DNA of 9,133 nucleotides from an uncultured Mailhella sp. GTDB lineage: Bacteria; Desulfobacterota; Desulfovibrionia; Desulfovibrionales; Desulfovibrionaceae. Position 1 is the stretch's first letter. The number at the start of each line of letters is the position of its first letter. The notes beneath the pieces were generated by a model. That model was not told the DNA's origin and searched no databases. It was given only the letters and a program-made list of their open reading frames with translations. The stretch spans positions 1 through 9,133 of the forward strand of contig CAJJMX010000058.1 of NCBI GenBank assembly GCA_905192935.1, written 5' to 3'. Shown here piece by piece: positions 1-6,025 of this stretch. A program made the translations under genes and the position numbers.

Positions 1-164
1 AGACCGACAGGTAGAGGGCGCAGTTGCGGTTGTCGGGATGCAGCGCCAGCATAGGGCCGAGATACGCCTGATGCCGGTCTGCCGCCGCACTCACGAAAAC
101 GGCACGAAGACGGCAGAGGTCCGCAGGCCCGATTCCCTGAAAAACGCTCTTCGATTTTCTTCAT
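1..164 (-). CDS. Partial gene running off the left edge, start unclear, possibly frameshifted
   Basis: Reading the minus strand in the frame with codons at 2-4, 5-7 and so on gives an open stretch from the left edge up to a stop at 161-163. Codons from about 94 down to 2 strongly prefer G or C at third positions, as real genes here do. The peptide includes AYLGPMLALHPDNRNCALYL. The LALHPDN..ALYL pattern resembles the junction between two TPR repeats, but this is too short to name a family. The only starts in this frame are GTG at 92-94 and ATG at 50-52, neither with a good ribosome binding site. A better-looking start, ATG at 162-164 (MKKIEERF), lies in the adjacent frame and would join this frame if one T were removed from the five-T run at 140-144. 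So this may be an intact gene with a GTG start, a frameshifted gene or a sequence error. Function unknown. Confidence 0.3.
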   Translation of the reverse strand, partial: MKKIEERFSGNRACGPLPSSCRFRECGGRPASGVSRPYAGAASRQPQLRPLPVG

Positions 165-604
165 CGTACGGAAATTCGGAACAGAAGAAGCGGCCTGCCT
201 GTTTTGTCTGCGGAAGAAAAGACGGAACCTTTTGCCTCAGCATTCCGCACCCATGCGAAAACCATGCGGCAAATCCGCGTCGAGGCAGTCCGATGCCCCT
301 TTCATCCCGGAAACGCAGCGAAGAAATACGGCAAAGCGTCGTGCAGGCGCGCCCCGGCGCGACATTCTTCTCTCCCGAAACAATTCCAAGAAAGGCTCCG
401 TTCACAGGCCTGCGGGCAAGAACGACGGATTCTACCGCTTCAAAAGTGCGGGCGGCCCCGCCTTTTCCTGCCGTCTCCGCTCCCCTTTCGTCCGCGCCGG
501 AAGAGATGCGGCCCGACGGCATCTGGCCTGTCGGAAGGCTTGCCGCGAAAATACGAACAAGTCCCTTTTGCCCCGAAGCTCCGCCGCACTCGGCAAAGCC
601 CCGT
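165..604. other. Stretch without a confident gene
   Basis: Several open frames cross this stretch on both strands. All are rich in Arg, Pro, Ser and Ala, have no recognisable motif, and lack the third-position GC bias of the neighbouring genes. What can be seen is a terminator-like hairpin at 442-466, a short inverted repeat CGCGCC-CC-GGCGCG around 347-360, and a 42-codon minus-strand frame (237-365) with a GGGAG six bases before its ATG. I do not call the last one a gene. No tRNA-like T-loop or other RNA signature was found. Confidence 0.5.
442..466. terminator. Possible bidirectional intrinsic terminator
   Basis: On the plus strand AAAAG-T-GCGGG, a CGGC loop, then CCCGC-CTTTT forms a ten-pair stem with one bulged T and ends in T4. 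The minus strand gives the same hairpin, with CTTTT after the stem. The stem is GC-rich at the loop and A/U-rich at its base, so it could work either way. The U runs are short. No plus-strand gene is known upstream, and the rodA transcript already has a terminator at 605-636, so its client is unclear. Confidence 0.35.
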
Positions 605-636
605 AAAAAACAAGGCCCCCGGATACGGGAGGCCCT
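605..636 (-). terminator. Intrinsic terminator of the ndk-proC-rodA unit
   Basis: On the minus strand, AGGGCC-T-CCCG, a TATC loop and CGGGGGCCTT form a stem of about ten pairs with one bulged T and one G-U pair. It is followed by G and then six T (610 down to 605). This is a standard rho-independent terminator layout. It lies about 240 bases beyond the rodA stop, and no other minus-strand gene is seen between them, so it most likely ends the rodA transcript. Confidence 0.75.
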
Positions 637-872
637 GCCGTAAAAAGGGAATGTTCGGAAAGCAGAAAGGAAGACGCAAAGAAAAAGACGCGCCTTCAAA
701 AGTGGAGCGGACACGCGAAAAAGACCGTGCAGAGGCGCGGAACGGTGACGGAAAGATAAGCACGCCTCCCCTCCCCGCCGTTCGGAAGAGAGAATTGCGC
801 CCGCCATGTTGCAGGGAGACGTTGAAGCGACAGGCGAAAAGGATGACTCGCCGTTCCGGAACGATCCGTCCG
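637..872 (-). other. Long region between the rodA stop and its terminator
   Basis: These 236 bases lie between the rodA stop codon and the terminator at 605-636. No open frame here looks coding. On the minus strand the part nearest the terminator is pyrimidine-rich, with several T4-T5 runs (for example around 676-690 and 708-720). It could be a plain long 3' untranslated region or hold a terminator-ended small RNA. I cannot identify an RNA family. Confidence 0.35.
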
Positions 873-1985
873 TCAGCTTTTGAACACGAAACGGCGCATG
901 GAAATGCTGAGCACTATGCCCACGAGGGCACAGTTCACCACGAGGGCCGTTCCTCCGTAGCTGATGAAGGGAAGCGGCATGCCCACCACGGGCATGAGTC
1001 CCACAACCATGCCTATGTTCACGATGATCTGCCAGAAAAAATAGAAGAATATGCCTGCGGCAAGCGTTGAGCCGAAGCGGTCCTTGGCGTCCCGCACGGT
1101 GCTGTACATGGCCATGAGGAAGAGGCAGAACAGCGTAACGAGGGTCATGCACCCCGCAAAGCCCCACTCCTCGCCGAGCACGGCAATGGCGAAGTCGGTA
1201 TGCTTTTCCGGCAGAAAGCGCAGCTGGCTCTGCGTGCCCGCCAGAAAGCCCTTGCCGAACATTTCACCCGAACCTATGGCTATCTGCGACTGAATGATGT
1301 GGTAGCCCGCGCCTCTGGGATCGCGCGTGGGGTCGAGAAAGGTGAGAATGCGCTCCTGCTGATAGTCGTGCAGAACGAACCAGCCGAGGGGCATGAGAAG
1401 AGGAATGACCACAAGGCAGACGCGCAGCACCTTCCACTTCACGCCGTGAAAGAGCACCATGCCGCCGAGCAGAACGAGCACGGTGAGACCGGAACCGAGG
1501 TCCGGCTGCTTGGCTATGAAGAGAAAAGGCACAAGACCTATGGCAAGCACCTGACCGAGTCTTTTCCAGCCCAGGGACTCGCCGTCGCGGCAAAGCGCCT
1601 TGGCGCCCATCATGAGCACGGCAAACTTGGCCAGTTCACTCGGCTGAAGGTTCATGACGCCGAGGTCTATCCAGCGTTTTGCGCCGTACACGGTCTTGCC
1701 CACAATGGGCACGAGCATGAGCAGAATGAGAACGATGACGTAGCACGGAACGGCCAGCCGCTCGATGCGGCGGTAGTCGATGAGCATGCACGTGACCATG
1801 ACGGCAAGGCCGATAAGCCCCCATACGAGCTGACGCTGATAAAAGGGAGAAAGCACGAAGCCGCCCTCTATGCGGGAGCCGCTCGCGGAATACAGATTCA
1901 CCATGCCCACGGCGAACAGCAGTATGGTAATGAAGACAAGCCCCCAGTTTATCTGGAAGAACAATCTTCTGTCGGGCATCTGCAT
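873..1985 (-). CDS. rodA: RodA, SEDS-family peptidoglycan glycosyltransferase
   Basis: Polytopic inner-membrane protein that polymerises lipid II into glycan strands during side-wall elongation, normally with a class B penicillin-binding protein (PBP2) and the MreBCD complex. At 370 residues it has the usual length. Hydrophobic segments run through the whole protein (about 13-31, 53-70, 78-95, 145-158, 166-180, 186-204, 276-294, 307-330, 345-361). Family motifs are all present: KRWIDLG 103-109, QPSELAK 114-120, QPDLGSG 160-166, FLPEKHTDF 257-265 and the C-terminal FtsW/RodA/SpoVE signature from N323 to A347 ending PFISYGGTA. D264 matches the catalytic aspartate of RodA proteins. The LPEKHTDF form and short N-terminus favour RodA over FtsW. 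I chose ATG at 1985 because GAGG lies six bases upstream; an in-frame TTG at 1998-2000 lacks such a site. It is the last gene of the apparent ndk-proC-rodA unit, and no mre or PBP2 gene adjoins it on its right. Confidence 0.95.
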   Translation of the reverse strand: MQMPDRRLFFQINWGLVFITILLFAVGMVNLYSASGSRIEGGFVLSPFYQRQLVWGLIGLAVMVTCMLIDYRRIERLAVPCYVIVLILLMLVPIVGKTVYGAKRWIDLGVMNLQPSELAKFAVLMMGAKALCRDGESLGWKRLGQVLAIGLVPFLFIAKQPDLGSGLTVLVLLGGMVLFHGVKWKVLRVCLVVIPLLMPLGWFVLHDYQQERILTFLDPTRDPRGAGYHIIQSQIAIGSGEMFGKGFLAGTQSQLRFLPEKHTDFAIAVLGEEWGFAGCMTLVTLFCLFLMAMYSTVRDAKDRFGSTLAAGIFFYFFWQIIVNIGMVVGLMPVVGMPLPFISYGGTALVVNCALVGIVLSISMRRFVFKS

Positions 1986-1991
1986 GGGGAA

Positions 1992-1995
1992 CCTC
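1992..1995 (-). promoter_or_regulatory. Ribosome binding site that sets the rodA start
   Basis: GAGG on the minus strand, six bases before the ATG at 1983-1985. It supports this ATG over the in-frame TTG at 1998-2000 and over a second ATG two codons further in. Confidence 0.6.
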
Positions 1996-2009
1996 GGCAA
2001 AAGCGCCGG

Positions 2010-2021
2010 AAAACCGGTTTT
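2010..2021. repeat. 12-base perfect palindrome AAAACCGGTTTT in the proC-rodA gap
   Basis: Lies 25-36 bases before the rodA start, inside the 153-base proC-rodA spacer. On the minus strand it is part of a CCGG-TTTT-CCGG mini-hairpin preceded by an A7 run. It might be an operator or a weak structure in the rodA leader. The only hint is its symmetry and position. Confidence 0.3.
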
Positions 2022-2078
2022 TTTATCAGCGCCCCGAAGGGCCGAAATGCGGAAGAAGGGCCTCCGCTCCGTCTTTCC

Positions 2079-2101
2079 GACCCGCGCAGAACACGCGGGC
2101 C
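2079..2101 (-). other. Hairpin in the proC-rodA intercistronic region
   Basis: CCCGCG and CGCGGG arms flank a seven-base loop, extended to eight pairs on the minus-strand RNA by a G-U and a G-C pair. No T run follows it on the minus strand, so it is not an obvious terminator. It could stabilise or process the mRNA between proC and rodA. A second small hairpin, GCCC-TTCG-GGGC, lies nearer rodA at about 2032-2043. Confidence 0.35.
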
Positions 2102-2138
2102 GGAAAGAAGCATTGCGTCCTTGTCGCCGGAAGGGACG

Positions 2139-2942
2139 TTATTTTTCCGAAGCCATTTCGCGGTCGCGCTTCAAAGCTTCCAGCACGGCGTCGGTCACAT
2201 GACCGGGCACGGCGCAGCGCTCCATGTGGTTCACGCCGCGTATGGTGGTGCCGGAAGGCGAACACACCTTCACGCGCAGGTCGGCAAAGCTCTCCCCGCT
2301 TTCCAGCGCGAGGCGGGCCGTACCTTCCACCATGGCCGCAATGAGCTCACGGGAAACAGAAGCCTTGAGTCCCATGGTGATGCCCGCATTGAGCAGGCCT
2401 TCCATGAAGAGCAGCGCAAAAGCCGGACCGCAGCCCACGAGCGAGGAAAATGCCGGAAACTGCGCTTCGGGCAGAACCACGGCAAGGCCCATGAGGCGGA
2501 ACATGGCAAGAAGCTCCTCACCGCGCGCCGCATCGAGAGCGGGATCGTCGAGGCAGAGGGCAAACACGCCCTTGCCCACAATGACGGGAAGATTGGGCAT
2601 GCAGCGGGCCACGGCACAACGGCCGTCCACGCCCCTGCGCAGCCTTTCCTGCGAAAAAGCCGCGGCCAGGGAAACCACCACCTTGGAGGAATCCAGCGCG
2701 GGACGGATTTCCTCCAGCACGGCTTCCATCTGATAAGGCTTTACCGCAAGAATGACGATGTCGGACTTTTCCGCCAGTTCAAGCGGCGTTTCCGCAAAGG
2801 TCACGCGGCCCTCGGGGCCTATGCCTTCCACCTTGGCGCGGGTATGGTCATGGCCGAGCAGCTCGAAGTCTTCATGGGGAACCAGTCCTCTGAGCACGCC
2901 GCCGCCCATGTTGCCGCAGCCTATGCACCCTACTCTTTTCAT
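2139..2942 (-). CDS. proC: Pyrroline-5-carboxylate reductase
   Basis: Cytosolic enzyme of the last step of proline synthesis, reducing 1-pyrroline-5-carboxylate to L-proline with NAD(P)H. The 267 residues match the family length. The N-terminal Rossmann fold has the dinucleotide loop GCIGCGNMGG (5-14), followed by ILAVKP (64-69) at the end of a later strand. MPNLP (115-119), the VGCGPAF segment (169-175) and the C-terminal signature CSPSGTTIRGVNHME (227-241) complete the family pattern. One deviation is Ser230 where most members have Gly (SPGGTT). The ATG at 2942 lies three bases after the ndk stop. Its ribosome binding site is weak, which suggests translation coupled to ndk. rodA follows after 153 bases. 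Proline synthesis has no obvious link to the neighbouring genes. Confidence 0.95.
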   Translation of the reverse strand: MKRVGCIGCGNMGGGVLRGLVPHEDFELLGHDHTRAKVEGIGPEGRVTFAETPLELAEKSDIVILAVKPYQMEAVLEEIRPALDSSKVVVSLAAAFSQERLRRGVDGRCAVARCMPNLPVIVGKGVFALCLDDPALDAARGEELLAMFRLMGLAVVLPEAQFPAFSSLVGCGPAFALLFMEGLLNAGITMGLKASVSRELIAAMVEGTARLALESGESFADLRVKVCSPSGTTIRGVNHMERCAVPGHVTDAVLEALKRDREMASEK

Positions 2943-2945
2943 GGC

Positions 2946-3365
2946 TCAGCCCACGATTTCCGTCCGGCTGAAGAAAAAGGCGACTTCCCGGGCGGCGGTT
3001 TCGGGAGCGTCGGAGCCGTGAACGGCATTGGCCTGCACGCTTTCGGCATAGAGCTTGCGTATGGTGCCTTCCGCGGCATTGGCGGGATTGGTGGCTCCCA
3101 TGAGAGCGCGATAGGCGGCAATGGCGTTTTCACCTTCCAGCACGGAGCAGACCACGGGGCCGGAAGTCATGTATTCCACGAGATCGGCGTAGAAGGGGCG
3201 TTCCTTGTGCACTTCATAGAAGGCTTCCGCCTGGGCGCGGGTGAGCCGTATCATCTTCATGGCCACAATGCGCAGGCCGCTCTTCTGAATCATGGCCAGA
3301 ATTTCACCCTGCAGGTTGCGGGCCACGGCGTCGGGCTTGATGATGGAAAGGGTTTGCTGAATCAT
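2946..3365 (-). CDS. ndk: Nucleoside diphosphate kinase
   Basis: Transfers the gamma phosphate of ATP to other nucleoside diphosphates through a phosphohistidine intermediate, balancing cytosolic NTP and dNTP pools. The 139 residues match bacterial Ndk. Seen directly: the N-terminal QTLSIIKPDAV (4-14) with Lys10 of the nucleotide site, LMGATNPANA (88-97), GTIRKLYA (100-107) and the active-site NAVHGSDAPE (113-122) with His116 as the phosphorylated residue. The start at 3365 has GGAGGT six bases upstream. The frame stays open upstream by 59 codons, but that extension is low-complexity and has no family similarity. It is the first gene of the ndk-proC-rodA unit. I found no convincing sigma-70 promoter in the GC-rich 250 bases before it. 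Confidence 0.97.
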   Translation of the reverse strand: MIQQTLSIIKPDAVARNLQGEILAMIQKSGLRIVAMKMIRLTRAQAEAFYEVHKERPFYADLVEYMTSGPVVCSVLEGENAIAAYRALMGATNPANAAEGTIRKLYAESVQANAVHGSDAPETAAREVAFFFSRTEIVG

Positions 3366-3371
3366 GGGAAA

Positions 3372-3377
3372 ACCTCC
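3372..3377 (-). promoter_or_regulatory. Strong ribosome binding site of ndk
   Basis: GGAGGT on the minus strand, six bases before the ATG at 3363-3365. It fixes the start against the longer upstream open frame. Confidence 0.8.
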
Positions 3378-3615
3378 GTCCTGGCGTTTCGGGGCAAAGG
3401 CCTTGCGGCCGCCCACGGGGAAAGAAAAGGACCCGAAGGCCCGGCCCGGAAAGGCCGCAAAAAAGCCTGTTCCGGCGCGTTTGCCGGCCGGAGCGCAGAC
3501 CGGAAACGCAGCATTCCGAAGGCCGGACCGCAGCTGAGGCACGGCCGGACTCCGGAAACATGATCATGGCGGCTCCGGACGGACGAGCGCCGGAACCTTT
3601 CCCGGAAGCGCCGGG
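3378..3615. other. Gene-free leader region upstream of ndk, rich in CCGG
   Basis: Between the ctp terminator and the ndk ribosome binding site lie about 240 bases with no supportable gene. By my count CCGG occurs about a dozen times, often as TCCGGA/GCCGGA-like half-palindromes, several of which can pair. One clear hairpin at 3598-3618 has TTTCCCGG and CCGGGAAA arms around AAGCG, directly after the ctp terminator. The ndk promoter must lie here, but no -10 box is obvious. Confidence 0.4.
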
Positions 3616-3652
3616 AAAAAGCCTCCGTCTTCCTGCAAAGGAAGGCGGAGGC
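3616..3652 (-). terminator. Intrinsic terminator of ctp
   Basis: On the minus strand GCCTCCG-C-CTTCC, a TTTGCA loop and GGAAG-A-CGGAGGC form a 13-position stem with a single C-A mismatch, followed at once by five T (3620 down to 3616). It begins nine bases after the ctp stop codon. A textbook rho-independent terminator that separates ctp from ndk. Confidence 0.9.
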
Positions 3653-3661
3653 AAGAAAACG

Positions 3662-4960
3662 CTAGTTTTTGAGACTCTTCAGCACGGGCAGGGTTTTCAC
3701 GAACTGCAGGGCCAGACGAAGCTGATTATCTCTTGAGAGCATGGCGCTCATGTCTTCGCCGTTGTCTGCCTTTTCATCGTCCTTGCGCTCTTCGGTCTTG
3801 TCGGCTTTCTGTTCGAGATGGCCGCGCAGGTCCTTTTCGCGCAGGAGCAGGGCGGGTTCGGAAGTCTCTTCGCGGGGAGCCTCCCAGGCCACTTCAAAAT
3901 CGGGCACAATGCCTTCGGCCTGAATGGACTTGCCAGAAGGCGTGTAGTAGCGCGCCACGGTGAGCTTGAGTCCCGCGCCGTCGGCAAGCGGAATGAGGTT
4001 CTGCACCGAACCCTTGCCGAAGGTGCGTTCGCCGAGAATGAGGGCGCGCTTCTGATCGCGCAGCGCACCGGCCACGATTTCGGAAGCCGAGGCGGAACCG
4101 GAATTCACCAGAACCACCAGAGGGCAGTCCACGTCGTCCTTCTGGGCATGGGCCTTGAAGGTGCGCTCGGAAGAGGGGTCGCGGCCGCGCATGGAAACGA
4201 TGACGCCGTCTTTAAGGAACTGGTCGGCCACTTCCACGCTCTGATCGAGCAGACCGCCGGGATTGTTGCGCAGATCGAGAACAATGCCCCTGAGCGCGCC
4301 CTTGGCGCGGGCCTTGGCAACGGCGTCGGCAAGTTCCTGGGCGGTATGACCGCTGAAGCGGGTGAGGCGTATCCACCAGTAGCCCGGCTCCAGTTCGCGC
4401 GACTTCACGCTGATGAGCGGAATGGCGTCGCGCTTGATTTTCATGGTCACGGGACGGGAGCCGTTTTTGTGCAGAACCTGCAGTTCCACCGTGGTGCCGC
4501 GCTTGCCGCGCATTTTGGCGACCACTTCGGTGAGCGACATTTCCATGGTGTACTGGCCGTCCACGGCAATGATGGCGTCGCCCGCACGCAGACCGGCCTT
4601 GTAGCCGGGCGTATCCTCAATGGGACTCACCACCATGACCTGTCCGTTTTCCACGGTGATTTCCACACCCACGCCGAAAAATTCGCCGCTGGTGTTTTCC
4701 TGCATCTCCTGAAATTCCTTTTCCGTCATCAGCGTGGAATGAGGATCGAGGTTCTGGAGCATGCCCTTGATGGCGCCGTCCAGAAGCTCCTTCTGAGAGA
4801 CGTCGTTGACATAATACTGCTCCACCATGTCCAGAATCTGGCTGAATCGGCGCAGGGAATCATAGTCGTTTTCCGCACTGACGGCCTTCATCACGCCGCC
4901 GCCGGACAAAAAGATGACAAGGGCGAGCGCCGCCGTGGTCAGCACACGAATCTTTTGCAT
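3662..4960 (-). CDS. ctp: S41A-family C-terminal processing protease
   Basis: Periplasmic or membrane-anchored serine protease that trims or degrades envelope proteins from their C-termini. Such enzymes often control cell-wall hydrolases or lipoproteins. In the 432 residues I see an N-terminal signal or anchor segment (about 6-27), a helical region with LDPHSTLMT (71-79), a PDZ domain (about 92-176) with GVGVEI and YKAGLRAGDAI, and the S41 core (about 190-350). The Ser/Lys dyad is visible: GSASASEI with Ser291 as nucleophile, TFGKGSVQ with Lys316 and Gln320. The 25- and 29-residue spacing matches known Ctp proteases. A charged tail (362-403, many Lys/Glu/Asp) precedes a final amphipathic segment. 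The start at 4960 has GGAGG five bases upstream and places the signal peptide at the N-terminus; an upstream in-frame extension of 18 residues has neither. It is transcribed alone, divergent from the gene at 5183. Confidence 0.95.
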   Translation of the reverse strand: MQKIRVLTTAALALVIFLSGGGVMKAVSAENDYDSLRRFSQILDMVEQYYVNDVSQKELLDGAIKGMLQNLDPHSTLMTEKEFQEMQENTSGEFFGVGVEITVENGQVMVVSPIEDTPGYKAGLRAGDAIIAVDGQYTMEMSLTEVVAKMRGKRGTTVELQVLHKNGSRPVTMKIKRDAIPLISVKSRELEPGYWWIRLTRFSGHTAQELADAVAKARAKGALRGIVLDLRNNPGGLLDQSVEVADQFLKDGVIVSMRGRDPSSERTFKAHAQKDDVDCPLVVLVNSGSASASEIVAGALRDQKRALILGERTFGKGSVQNLIPLADGAGLKLTVARYYTPSGKSIQAEGIVPDFEVAWEAPREETSEPALLLREKDLRGHLEQKADKTEERKDDEKADNGEDMSAMLSRDNQLRLALQFVKTLPVLKSLKN

Positions 4961-4965
4961 GGAAG

Positions 4966-4970
4966 CCTCC
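4966..4970 (-). promoter_or_regulatory. Ribosome binding site of ctp
   Basis: GGAGG on the minus strand, five bases before the ATG at 4958-4960. It decides between this start and an upstream in-frame ATG at 5012-5014. Confidence 0.75.
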
Positions 4971-4992
4971 AGGTGGGATGGAACTGCGCAAC

Positions 4993-5021
4993 AAGATAGA
5001 GCCGTTCCCACCAAAACGCAA
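4993..5021 (-). promoter_or_regulatory. Candidate promoter of ctp
   Basis: On the minus strand TTGCGT (5021-5016), a 17-base spacer and TATCTT (4998-4993) match sigma-70 spacing and give a leader of roughly 25 bases. The -10 matches four of six consensus bases and the -35 three of six. A perfect TTGACA also occurs on this strand at 5088-5083, but no -10 follows it. Confidence 0.4.
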
Positions 5022-5035
5022 CGTATTTCCTTGCC

Positions 5036-5049
5036 GAGCGGAAACGCTC
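5036..5049. other. Small hairpin in the divergent intergenic region
   Basis: GAGCG-GAAA-CGCTC is a perfect five-pair stem with a GNRA-type loop on the plus strand. It sits just upstream of the proposed ctp -35 box. It could be an operator-like inverted repeat for the divergent pair, but no known operator consensus is recognised. Confidence 0.3.
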
Positions 5050-5131
5050 CTTTGAAAAACGGCCTGCGCGACCGCCGCCTTTTGTCAAAAAATCAGCGCT
5101 CCGAACGACCCGCCCTGTCGCAACATTTCAT

Positions 5132-5160
5132 TTGACGAGCGGAGAAGAGAAACGTACCCC
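5132..5160 (+). promoter_or_regulatory. Candidate promoter for the EF-G-like unit
   Basis: TTGACG (5132-5137) is a good -35 box, with a 17-base spacer to TACCCC (5155-5160), a poor -10. It lies about 25 bases before the ATG of the next gene. The position is right, but the -10 match is weak. Confidence 0.3.
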
Positions 5161-5182
5161 TTAAAAGAAAGGGAGATTCCGC

Positions 5183-6025
5183 ATGAGCCTTGATTTCGAC
5201 CTGCCCGACTGGCTGGAGAGCTTCCGGCCGGACGACGATCTTTACGCAAATGCCTATGAAGGCACGCCTGCCGGGCTCCGGGCCCTGCTCAAGACGGCCA
5301 TAGCCTTCGCCTTTCACCGCTGGAAGGCGGACGCGGACGAATCGCACATGCAGACGAAGAGCCTGCGCGCCGGCTTCTGCCGCGCCGAGACCTCGCGTCC
5401 TGCGGACTGGGTGCTGGCGGTGGTCTCCGAAGACTTCGCCTCGCCCGCAAGACTGCTTGCCGCTCTTGTTCCGGCGATCATCGCAGGCACAGGACGCACA
5501 GCGGTAGTGTCGCCCGCGCCCTTTGCTCCGGCCGTGGCCACGGCTCTTGAGCTCTCCGGCCTTGAAGACTCCTTCGTGCTGGACGATGCGCGCACGGCCG
5601 ATCTCTACGAGGACCTGCGCGCCGCCTCGTCGGACGGACGCGTCATCGTGCTCGGCGGAGGAGCTCAGCTCAGCGCCGGCCAGAAGGATCTTCTGCACCG
5701 CGCCTCAGCCGACGGCGTTCCCGAATTCCGCGACCATGCCGCGCCGCGCCTCCTTTCTCTGTACGGAAAAACCGACGGCGATGCCTGCGGGCTTTCTGCG
5801 GACGAAGTGAAAAAGCGCCTTCTCTGGCTGCATCCCGACGCCGTGCTTCTCGACGAGCCTGAAGACGGCATGCAGGCTATCTTCGCACCGGAAGGCGCCG
5901 CCCTGCCCTTCCGCGTGCCGCTCACGGCAGGTCCCGGAATGGAAGCCTGCTGGCAGAGCCTTTCTCCCGAATTTTTCCGTACCCGCACCCTTTCCGCCCA
6001 TCTTGTCCAGGAGAACCAGTCATGA
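5183..6025 (+). CDS. Uncharacterised protein with a histidinol-dehydrogenase/ALDH-like segment
   Basis: A 280-residue, probably cytosolic protein with no signal peptide or membrane span. The start has GGGAG seven bases upstream. I do not recognise a named family. The stretch from about 76 to 135 (VLAVVSEDFASPARLLAALV, then AGTGRTAVVSPAPFAPAV and ALELSGLED) resembles the part of histidinol dehydrogenase that reads roughly P-S-VLMNALPA-VAG-V-TPP-AA-LAG, which belongs to the aldehyde-dehydrogenase-like nucleotide-binding fold. The QAEH-type metal and catalytic motif of HisD is absent and the protein is much shorter (HisD is about 430), so it is unlikely to be an active HisD. VIVLGGGAQ (154-162) could be a further strand-loop of that fold. 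Its stop overlaps the EF-G-like start by ATGA, so the two are probably translated together and may act together. Codon use matches the neighbours. Confidence 0.85.
   Translation: MSLDFDLPDWLESFRPDDDLYANAYEGTPAGLRALLKTAIAFAFHRWKADADESHMQTKSLRAGFCRAETSRPADWVLAVVSEDFASPARLLAALVPAIIAGTGRTAVVSPAPFAPAVATALELSGLEDSFVLDDARTADLYEDLRAASSDGRVIVLGGGAQLSAGQKDLLHRASADGVPEFRDHAAPRLLSLYGKTDGDACGLSADEVKKRLLWLHPDAVLLDEPEDGMQAIFAPEGAALPFRVPLTAGPGMEACWQSLSPEFFRTRTLSAHLVQENQS

Noticed and set aside
237..365. 42-residue minus-strand small frame (MSRRGAPARRF...) with GGGAG six bases upstream
   Set aside because: The ribosome binding site is suggestive, but codon bias is weak, the peptide is featureless, and a chance match is easy in this GC-rich purine context. 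It could be revisited with ribosome profiling.
91..1167. 358-codon minus-strand open frame overlapping the rodA end
   Set aside because: It overlaps the conserved C-terminal RodA signature in another frame, and the remainder is Arg/Ser/Phe-rich with no recognisable domain.
2005..2026. CCGG-AAAA-CCGG followed by T7 on the plus strand, resembling a terminator
   Set aside because: The stem is only four or five pairs, and no plus-strand transcript is expected there. It lies in the leader of minus-strand rodA.
3366..3542. 59-residue N-terminal extension of Ndk
   Set aside because: No family member has it, and the GGAGGT site sits correctly for the ATG at 3365.
1200..3563. 787-codon plus-strand open frame antisense to rodA, proC and ndk
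   Set aside because: It is the shadow of three well-recognised minus-strand genes. The translation is rich in His, Gly and Ala with no domain, as expected for antisense of high-GC3 genes.
3818..4999. 393-codon plus-strand frame opposite ctp
   Set aside because: Antisense shadow of a protease with intact catalytic motifs.
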